The position numbers and the translations under genes were made by a program. 7,521 nucleotides of DNA from Acidimicrobiaceae bacterium (GTDB lineage: Bacteria; Actinomycetota; Acidimicrobiia; Acidimicrobiales; Palsa-688), in assembly GCA_030838025.1 (NCBI GenBank), contig JAUTXM010000003.1, positions 1 through 7,521 of the forward strand, read 5' to 3'. Positions 1-4,743 of the stretch are shown here, in pieces (positions within the stretch are counted from its first letter, which is position 1; each line of letters opens with the position of its first letter). A model generated the notes under the pieces. That model was given only the letters and a program-made list of their open reading frames with translations, did not search any database and was not told where the DNA came from.

Positions 1-83
1 TCCAGGTCGCCTTGCTGGAATCGGGCCGCCAAGTCCTCGTCCGCGAGATCCGCAAGCAAGGAACTCTCTGTCCGAGAAGGCAT
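1..83 (-). CDS. Sigma-70-family RNA polymerase sigma factor, 5' end only
   Basis: Partial gene; only the first 27 codons lie in the window and the rest runs off the left edge. It starts at an ATG (81-83). After a short variable N-terminus the peptide reads DEDLAARFQQGDL, the usual opening of sigma region 2, where the helix that goes on to bind core RNA polymerase begins. An AGGGG stretch seven bases before the ATG can serve as ribosome binding site. Position supports the call: in Bacillus subtilis the sigma factor gene sigH lies shortly downstream of rlmB, and here this ORF follows rlmB on the same strand, with its own promoter-like sequence. Too little is visible to say whether it is SigH-like, ECF or another class. 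The -10 and -35 binding regions are outside the window. Confidence 0.66.
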   Translation of the reverse strand, partial: MPSRTESSLLADLADEDLAARFQQGDL

Positions 84-146
84 AAAGACCCCTAGAAGGC
101 GATGGCGTATGGTGTGCAGGCCCGATATGACGCGAAGAACTGCTTA

Positions 147-175
147 CTTTTAGCCGGGACCAGACAGGGTGTCAA
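147..175 (-). promoter_or_regulatory. Candidate housekeeping promoter for the sigma factor gene
   Basis: On the minus strand there is a perfect -35 hexamer TTGACA (175-170), a 17-bp spacer and a -10-like TAAAAG (152-147). It sits immediately after the rlmB stop codon and about 64 bp before the sigma factor ATG, predicting a leader of roughly 57 nt. The -10 matches TATAAT at four of six positions and lacks the final T. The perfect -35 and ideal spacing in otherwise very GC-rich DNA make it credible. It would allow the sigma factor to be expressed independently of rlmB. Confidence 0.5.
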
Positions 176-183
176 CAGCCACT

Positions 184-1155
184 TCAGCCCTCGGGGCGGG
201 CCCGGCTGACCTCGAAACAAGCCAGCGCGCCGGCCGCCGCCACGTTGAGCGACGCGATCGGGCCCGCTTGCGGAATGGAGACCAGGAGCTGACAGCGGGT
301 CTTCGCCAGGCGTGATAGTCCAGCTCCTTCGGCCCCGAGTACGAGGGCGATCGGCTCGGTCGCGACCGCCAGGCTCCACAAGGGCGTGGGCGCGGCGGCA
401 TCGAGGCCGACGGTCCAGACGCCGGCGCCCGCGAGACGGGCCAGCGCCGACGCGATGCCGGGCACCACCGCCATCGGTAGGTACTCGATGGCGCCGGCTG
501 CCGCCTTGGCCACCGTAGCGGTGACATGGGCCGACCGGTGACGAGGCAGGACGGCCCCCGTCGCCCCGGCGCATTGGGCCGTGCGCAGCAGGGCGCCCAA
601 GTTGTGGGGGTCGGTCAGCCCGTCGACCACGACGAGAAATGGGGCCCGGCCTCCGGGACGGTCGATCGCCAAGTCGTCCAGGTCAGCTTCGGGCAGGGGA
701 GCGGCGAACGCCAGCACCCCTTGAGGAGCTTCCGTGGTGGCGACCTGGCGCAGGCGGACGTTGTTGACCGTCCGGACAGGCACCGATGCCGTAGCCGCCA
801 GAGCGGCGATGTCATCGAGGATGGGCGCCGGGTCGAGACCGTCGGCCAGCCACACCTCGCGAACGGGGCGGCGTCGGGCCGCCAGGAGCGCCCGGACGGC
901 GTGCCGGCCCTCTACCTGCTCGCCACCGAGTTCAGGGGTCTCCGAACGACCATGCCGCCGCTCGGTGGCGCGAGGCGCGTGCGCGGCACCGGGAGTGAGT
1001 TCGCGCTGGCGTCGCGCCTGGCCACCTTGGCCTCGTCCGTCGCCGGATCGCGCCCGCGAGCTTGGCTGGGAACGCGCCGTGGCCCCCTTGGGAGCGGCTG
1101 CGGCCCGGCGACGACCGCCACCCGAACCACCCGCACCAGGCGCGCCGCGCGTCAT
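184..1155 (-). CDS. rlmB: 23S rRNA (guanosine-2'-O-)-methyltransferase RlmB, TrmH/SpoU family
   Basis: Transfers a methyl group from S-adenosylmethionine to a ribose 2'-OH in 23S rRNA (G2251 in E. coli numbering) during large-subunit maturation in the cytoplasm. The 323-residue protein has a basic, low-complexity Arg/Gly/Ala-rich tail (1-75), an L30e-like substrate-binding domain (about 80-152, containing EAPQGVLAFA) and a SPOUT knot domain (173-320). SpoU motif 1 is DGLTDPHNLGALLRTA (178-193, with N185 and R191), motif 2 is LGAEGAGLSR (273-282), and motif 3 is IPQAGPIASLNVAAAGAL (294-311). Motif 3 has NVAAA where NVSVA is usual. The length and basic tail resemble the M. tuberculosis homologue. 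The ATG lies 21 bp after carD with no clear ribosome binding site, so the exact start within the tail is uncertain; co-transcription with carD is likely. TrmH-family paralogues are the only real alternative. Confidence 0.94.
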   Translation of the reverse strand: MTRGAPGAGGSGGGRRRAAAAPKGATARSQPSSRARSGDGRGQGGQARRQRELTPGAAHAPRATERRHGRSETPELGGEQVEGRHAVRALLAARRRPVREVWLADGLDPAPILDDIAALAATASVPVRTVNNVRLRQVATTEAPQGVLAFAAPLPEADLDDLAIDRPGGRAPFLVVVDGLTDPHNLGALLRTAQCAGATGAVLPRHRSAHVTATVAKAAAGAIEYLPMAVVPGIASALARLAGAGVWTVGLDAAAPTPLWSLAVATEPIALVLGAEGAGLSRLAKTRCQLLVSIPQAGPIASLNVAAAGALACFEVSRARPEG

Positions 1156-1176
1156 GGCGTGGCGCCGTTGGGCGAC

Positions 1177-1656
1177 TTAGGGCAGGGCGTCGTTGAGCTT
1201 CTTTTCGGCCTCGGCTTCGCTCACGCCGATGGCGAAGGTCAGCTCGGACACCAGGATCTGGCGAGCCCGGTTGAGCATGCGCTTCTCGCCCGCCGACAGG
1301 CCCTTGTCCTTGTCCCGGATGGACAGGTTCCGGACGACTTCGGCGACCTGGTAGATGTCGCCCGACTTGAGCTTCTCGACGTGGTTCTTGTAACGCCGGG
1401 ACCAGTTGGTCGGCATCCGGGCCTCCTTCTTGCGAAGGACGGCAAAGACCTCCTCGACCTCTTCGTCGTTGATCACCTCGCGCAACCCGACTTCGTCGGT
1501 GTTGTCGGTCGGCACCATCAAGGTAAGGTCGCCGTACGCGAGCCGGAGGACCAGGTACTCCCGGGTCTCCCCGAAGACTTCCTTCAGCTCCCGGCGCTCC
1601 ACCACGGCCGCCCCATGGTGGGGGTAGACAACCTTGTCACCGACGTCGAATGGCAT
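1177..1656 (-). CDS. carD: CarD family RNA polymerase-binding transcription factor
   Basis: CarD binds the RNA polymerase beta subunit and the upstream edge of the transcription bubble and stabilises open complexes, notably at rRNA promoters. The 159-residue protein is full length. Residues 1-55 form the Tudor-like RNAP-interaction domain (GDKVVYPHHGAAVVE at 6-20, LVLRLAYGDLTLMVP at 35-49). A helical DNA-binding domain follows, with PTNWSRRYK (82-90), including W85, the tryptophan that wedges into the bubble edge, and GLSAGEKRMLNRARQIL (119-135). W85 has the same number as in M. tuberculosis CarD. Two arginines used there for RNAP contact (R25, R47) are K25 and M47 here. The ATG is preceded by GGGAG four bases upstream. 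The gene is divergent from the Crp-like gene and followed closely by rlmB. Confidence 0.97.
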   Translation of the reverse strand: MPFDVGDKVVYPHHGAAVVERRELKEVFGETREYLVLRLAYGDLTLMVPTDNTDEVGLREVINDEEVEEVFAVLRKKEARMPTNWSRRYKNHVEKLKSGDIYQVAEVVRNLSIRDKDKGLSAGEKRMLNRARQILVSELTFAIGVSEAEAEKKLNDALP

Positions 1657-1693
1657 AGAGCTCCCAGGAACGGTACGAGCGGGGGTGCCTCCC

Positions 1694-1723
1694 AGGGTAC
1701 GGGTAAAACACCGCGCGGGCCAA
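1694..1723 (-). promoter_or_regulatory. Possible carD promoter
   Basis: Minus-strand TTGGCC (1723-1718), an 18-bp spacer and TACCCT (1699-1694), which fits the actinobacterial TAnnnT -10 pattern. Predicted transcription would start near 1687, giving a leader of about 30 nt that contains the GGGAG ribosome binding site (1665-1661). The -35 match is poor, so this is a best guess in the only region where a carD promoter would be expected. Confidence 0.3.
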
Positions 1724-1764
1724 CCCCAACGCGGCCTCCAGCGACAGGAGCCGCGAGACTGGTC

Positions 1765-1793
1765 GAAACACGGATTTCACGGAGAAGTAGCCT
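1765..1793 (+). promoter_or_regulatory. Possible promoter giving a near-leaderless crp-like transcript
   Basis: TAGCCT (1788-1793) matches TAnnnT and ends nine bases before the ATG at 1803, so transcription would start within about 0-3 nt of the start codon. The weak -35-like GAAACA (1765-1770) lies 17 bp upstream. No Shine-Dalgarno sequence sits at the normal distance; GGAGAAG at 1781-1787 ends 15 nt before the ATG. Leaderless mRNAs are common in actinobacteria, which makes the reading plausible. Confidence 0.3.
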
Positions 1794-1802
1794 GCCGCCT
1801 GC

Positions 1803-2462
1803 ATGGACAACACGGCGCTGTTGGCCCAGTCCGAGTTGTTCGGGTTCCTCGAGACCGACGAGCTGACGCGCATCGTGGCCGACGCGCACCTCGTGCAGCT
1901 GAGCCGCAACGAGGTTCTCTTCGATCAGGGCGACCCGGCCGAGGCGCTGTACGGGGTGCTGGCCGGGCGGGTAGCGATCACCCTCCGGTCGCCCGACGGG
2001 AGGGAGTCGGTACTGGCGCTCATGGAGTCGGGCGACCTGTTCGGCGACATGCCCTTGTTCGACGGTGAACCCCGTTCGGCGCAGGCCCGGGCGCTGGAAA
2101 GCTCGGACCTGCTGTACATCCCCTACCCCGCCGTCAGAGCGGTCCTCGAGGAACGCCCGGCCTTGCTCTGGGCCGTCGTCGCCACGTTGTCGCGCCGGCT
2201 CCGGTCGACCGACGCCGCCCTGGCAGACTCGGTGTTCCTGGACGTGACCGGACGGACGGCCAAGCGGCTGCTCGAACTGGCGGGCGACGCCGATACGTTT
2301 GCGCTTCCGATTACCCAGGAGGAGCTGGCCGGCCTCGTCGGCGCGTCACGGGAGCGGGTCAACAAGGCGATTTCGGCCTTCATCCGCCTGGGCTGGCTGG
2401 ACCAGGTCGACCGCCACTACCGCATCGCCGACCGAGCCCAACTGTCGCGCCGAGCCCGCTGA
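1803..2462 (+). CDS. Crp/Fnr family transcriptional regulator (cyclic-nucleotide-binding type)
   Basis: A 219-residue dimeric DNA-binding regulator with normal Crp family architecture. The N-terminal cyclic-nucleotide-binding domain (about 10-115) contains FDQGDPAEALYGVLAGRVAI (40-59) and a phosphate-binding cassette GDMPLFDGEPRSA (81-93). In that cassette R91-S92 match the cAMP phosphate-binding Arg-Ser, and D82 stands where Crp has Glu. A dimerisation helix (about 108-137) leads to a winged helix-turn-helix (169-208) with recognition helix ASRERVNKAI (181-190); the R-E-x-x-x-K pattern parallels R180, E181 and R185 of E. coli Crp. There are no Cys residues for an Fnr-type iron-sulfur cluster. 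It resembles actinobacterial Crp, but the ligand is inferred. It is transcribed divergently from carD over 146 bp, so it could influence carD or itself. An Fnr-like paralogue with another ligand is possible. Confidence 0.93.
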   Translation: MDNTALLAQSELFGFLETDELTRIVADAHLVQLSRNEVLFDQGDPAEALYGVLAGRVAITLRSPDGRESVLALMESGDLFGDMPLFDGEPRSAQARALESSDLLYIPYPAVRAVLEERPALLWAVVATLSRRLRSTDAALADSVFLDVTGRTAKRLLELAGDADTFALPITQEELAGLVGASRERVNKAISAFIRLGWLDQVDRHYRIADRAQLSRRAR

Positions 2463-2515
2463 CGCCGCTACGAGTTTCACGACACGGTCGTTCGGCGCCC
2501 ACTGCCGCGTTTGTT

Positions 2516-2563
2516 GGTGTCATCGACGGAGTGGTGGTCCGGCGACCATCGCCGTGTCACACC
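2516..2563 (+). terminator. Weak stem-loop candidate for the end of the crp-like transcript
   Basis: GGTGT (2516-2520) can pair with ACACC (2559-2563) around an internal TGGTC-CGGC-GACCA hairpin (2535-2548). It begins 54 nt past the crp-like stop codon. No T-run follows, so it is not a classical intrinsic terminator. It is listed only because it is the first substantial stem downstream of that gene. Confidence 0.2.
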
Positions 2564-2610
2564 TTGGTCTCCAATGCCGCGAGCAGGGCGGGGAGAAGGC
2601 GTCGGAGGGA

Positions 2611-2695
2611 ATTGATTGGCAGTTTGGCGGACTATGGCAGTTTTGCCGTCCTACATCCGGGAGAACTGACAAAGCCGGGAGAACTGCCAACCGAT
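2611..2695. repeat. 85-bp imperfect palindrome with 18-bp repeats in each arm
   Basis: The two halves fold around position 2653. The outer arm pairs TTGGCAGTT (2616-2624) with AACTGCCAA (2682-2690), extended by ATTG (2611-2614) against CGAT (2692-2695) with one G-T wobble. The inner arm pairs GGCAGTTTTGCCG (2636-2648) with CGGGAGAACTGAC (2658-2670), with a few mismatches. Each arm contains an 18-bp tandem spacing: GGCAGTTT at 2618 and 2636, and CCGGGAGAACTG at 2657 and 2675. So there are four related GGCAGTT boxes, two in each orientation, placed symmetrically. It could be a hairpin RNA, a multi-site operator or the relic of a small palindromic element. Confidence 0.6.
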
Positions 2696-2930
2696 CCGGG
2701 TGTGGCCCGGTCGCAACTGGTGGCACGCGTCGAGCGCTTCCAACAGATCCGTTGGATCTCAGGGCCTCGCCGCCTGCCGCCGCCGGTGGGACGGTCGATA
2801 CCAGCCGCCGCTTCGCCCTCGGTTCGGATCGCCGTGCCATAGCCGACGCCACTGTCGCCGTCGACTTCCCGCCTCGATCCGGCATTCTGCCATCGCCGCA
2901 GTGATCGCCATGTCGCGACAGCGGTGGACC

Positions 2931-3599
2931 CTACGACAAGAAGGCTTTGGCCTTGGACCAGGCGTCTGCGGCGTCATCGGCTCGGTGCGTGGGCCGGGAC
3001 GGATCATGGACGAAACCGTGTTCGGCCTCGGGATAGAACGCGATCTCGACCCGGTCGCCGAGCGCCCGGAGGGCCGCGACATCGTCAGGTGGGGTCATGG
3101 CGTCGCGGCCGCCGACGATCGCCAGGACCTTCGTGGGCGATGGCTTCGACAACGCCGCCAGGGGCTCGCCGTGTCCCTCACCCTTCCACTGCTCGGGCAC
3201 GGTGATCATGCCGTAGAACGCGACGGCCCGGTCGAAACGGGCCGTCGCGGTCGCCTTCAAGGTGTACATGGCACCCATGCAGAATCCGAGAATGCCGATC
3301 CGCTCGACCCCGGGATGGCCGTCAAGCACGTCGGCGCTGGCGAGGATGTCGCCCAGACGGTGGTGGTCGGTCACCTTCGGCATCTGGGCGAACCGCTGGT
3401 CGAGGGTGAAGTCCTCATGACCGGGGAACGGCTCGGGGGCGCAGACCGCCCACCCCTGTTCGGCCGCCAGCCGGGCGCACAGGTCGTCGAACAGCGGCCG
3501 AAGGCCCATCACATCGGGGACGAGCACCAAACCCCGGCTCGGGGAACCCGAGGGCATGGCAAGCTCGGCTGGCGTACCCGACGGCAGTGTGATCCGCAT
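2931..3599 (-). CDS. Dienelactone hydrolase family protein (alpha/beta hydrolase)
   Basis: A 222-residue single-domain cytosolic alpha/beta hydrolase, close to the normal family length. The nucleophile elbow is GFCMGA (105-110) with C107 as nucleophile, as in true dienelactone hydrolases. The catalytic acid is D166 in GGRDAMTP (163-170) and the histidine is H194 in EHGFVHD (193-199). The segment LVPDVMGLRP (26-35) is the oxyanion-side loop; D29 stands where the classical enzyme has Glu (QEIFG type). No signal peptide is visible. The reaction would be hydrolysis of a lactone or ester, but the family is diverse and the substrate cannot be read from sequence; no other chlorocatechol or aromatic-degradation gene is nearby. 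Its ATG follows the disA stop codon by 3 nt (TGA-GCC-ATG), so it is very probably translated from the disA mRNA by coupling. Confidence 0.92.
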   Translation of the reverse strand: MRITLPSGTPAELAMPSGSPSRGLVLVPDVMGLRPLFDDLCARLAAEQGWAVCAPEPFPGHEDFTLDQRFAQMPKVTDHHRLGDILASADVLDGHPGVERIGILGFCMGAMYTLKATATARFDRAVAFYGMITVPEQWKGEGHGEPLAALSKPSPTKVLAIVGGRDAMTPPDDVAALRALGDRVEIAFYPEAEHGFVHDPSRPTHRADDAADAWSKAKAFLS

Positions 3600-3602
3600 G
3601 GC

Positions 3603-4700
3603 TCAGTTGTAGCGATCGAGGACCGTGGTCTCGACCAAACGGGCCAAGCCCTCCCGGATCGCCTTCGCCCGTGTCGCCCCCACTCCTTCGACGTCGTCGA
3701 GATCCTCCAGGGTGGCGCCCATGATCTTGTGCAGGCTTCCGAAGTGCTCCACGATGTGGGACAACACGCTCTCGGGCAGGCGGGGGATGCGGGAGAGGAG
3801 CCGGTACCCCCTCGGCTGCACTCCGGCGTCGAGCTCCCCGTTGGTGCCAGGCGGATCCAAGATGGCGGCCACCTCCGCGAGGTCGAGCAGCCGCTCAGTC
3901 GACAGGCGAGCCAGACGAGCGATGGCCTCGTCGGCGTTGGCGCCCGTCGGAACCCGGCCATAGTCACGGAACAGGTGGCGTCGGTCGTCGTCGACGCCGG
4001 CCATGACTTCCTCGAGCTGCAGGATGATCAGTCGACCGTCGACACCGAGCTCGACGACGTAGCCCTCGATCTCCTCGGCGATCCGGCGGACCATCTCGGC
4101 CCGTTGAAGCAGGGTGGCAACGTCGCGGACCGTAACCAGGTCTTCGACCTCGAGGGCCGACAGCGTCGTCGCGACCGTGTCCATTCGAAGCTTGTAGCGC
4201 TCCAGGGTCTGCAGGGCAGAGTTGGCCCGGGCGACCAGGCGCGGCACCGGGTCGAGCATGTACTTCTCGTTGTTGCGGTAGACGGCGATGACCGCACGGT
4301 CCTCCGAGACGGAAAGGACGGTGACGTCGATCGACCGCGCCACCCGTTCCGCGGTGCGGTGACGGGTGCCGGTCTCCGATGTCGGCACATGAGGGTCGGG
4401 CACCAGGTGGACGTTGGCCCGGGCGATGCGATTGGCGTTGGCCGACAGGATGATGGCGCCATCCATCTTGGCCAACTCCGACAGCCGCTGGGGGCTGAAC
4501 TCGGCGTCGAGCAGGAATCCGCCCGAACAGATGTTGAGCACCTCCGGTCCGTCACCGACCACGATGAGCGCGCCCATGCTGGCCTGAAGGATTCGGTCGA
4601 CCCCCTCCCGGAGCGGTCGACCAGGCGCCACCGTGGAGAGCGCCTCGATCATGGCAGCGCTGGGCCGGTTGAGCATCGGAGCAATCGTACCGGCCGTCAT
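3603..4700 (-). CDS. disA: DNA integrity scanning diadenylate cyclase DisA
   Basis: Condenses two ATP into cyclic di-AMP; the octamer slides on DNA and its activity is inhibited at branched structures, reporting DNA damage. From the chosen ATG the protein has 365 residues. The DAC domain (about 20-160) carries both family motifs, KMDGAIILS (78-86; D80-G81-A82) and SETGTRHRTAERV (108-120; R113-H114-R115). A helical linker (about 165-300) is followed by the C-terminal helix-hairpin-helix DNA-binding domain (about 305-355), with LSRIPRLPE and VEGVGATRAKAIREGL. The frame stays open upstream to 4925, but that would overlap radA, so I chose ATG 4700, 43 bp past the radA stop. ATG 4676 (357 residues) is an equally good match to the 358-residue M. 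tuberculosis length. Neither has a strong ribosome binding site. Confidence 0.97.
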   Translation of the reverse strand: MTAGTIAPMLNRPSAAMIEALSTVAPGRPLREGVDRILQASMGALIVVGDGPEVLNICSGGFLLDAEFSPQRLSELAKMDGAIILSANANRIARANVHLVPDPHVPTSETGTRHRTAERVARSIDVTVLSVSEDRAVIAVYRNNEKYMLDPVPRLVARANSALQTLERYKLRMDTVATTLSALEVEDLVTVRDVATLLQRAEMVRRIAEEIEGYVVELGVDGRLIILQLEEVMAGVDDDRRHLFRDYGRVPTGANADEAIARLARLSTERLLDLAEVAAILDPPGTNGELDAGVQPRGYRLLSRIPRLPESVLSHIVEHFGSLHKIMGATLEDLDDVEGVGATRAKAIREGLARLVETTVLDRYN

Positions 4701-4743
4701 ACGAACTGCCCGGTCGAGGTGCCCACATGGGCCGAATCGTCGG

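Larger units (their letters stand above)
2463..2930. other. Gene-free 468-bp region between convergent crp-like and hydrolase genes
   Basis: No convincing gene is present. The open frames here (for example 2531-2842 plus and 2520-2885 minus) are rich in Arg/Pro/Ser, show no family resemblance, and the plus-strand one has a weaker third-position G/C bias than the neighbouring genes. The middle (about 2609-2695) is visibly richer in A+T than its surroundings. The region holds an 85-bp imperfect palindrome (2611-2695) and smaller hairpins: TGGTC-CGGC-GACCA at 2535-2548, CCGGG-TGTGG-CCCGG at 2696-2710 and AGATCC-GTT-GGATCT at 2745-2759. A palindrome TGTCGCGACA lies at 2911-2920. I see no tRNA. 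Confidence 0.7.

Noticed and set aside
1763..1781. GAAA-N6-TTTC motif as an operator for the Crp-like protein
   Set aside because: Half-sites are only 4 bp and do not match the TGTGA-N6-TCACA Crp pattern.
526..1866. 446-codon open frame on the plus strand
   Set aside because: Antisense to rlmB and carD and running into the crp-like gene; both antisense partners are unmistakable.
2821..2830. tRNA T-arm-like GGTTCGGATC
   Set aside because: The invariant A58 position is G, and no acceptor, D-arm or anticodon stem can be fitted around it.
2531..2842. 103-codon plus-strand frame with a duplicated PGEL segment
   Set aside because: The duplication is explained by the 18-bp repeat of the palindrome. 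Third-position G/C bias is weaker than in real genes here, and there is no ribosome binding site or recognisable domain.
2520..2885. 121-codon minus-strand frame between the crp-like gene and the hydrolase
   Set aside because: Arg/Pro/Ser-rich with no conserved motif or ribosome binding site, and it overlaps the palindrome.
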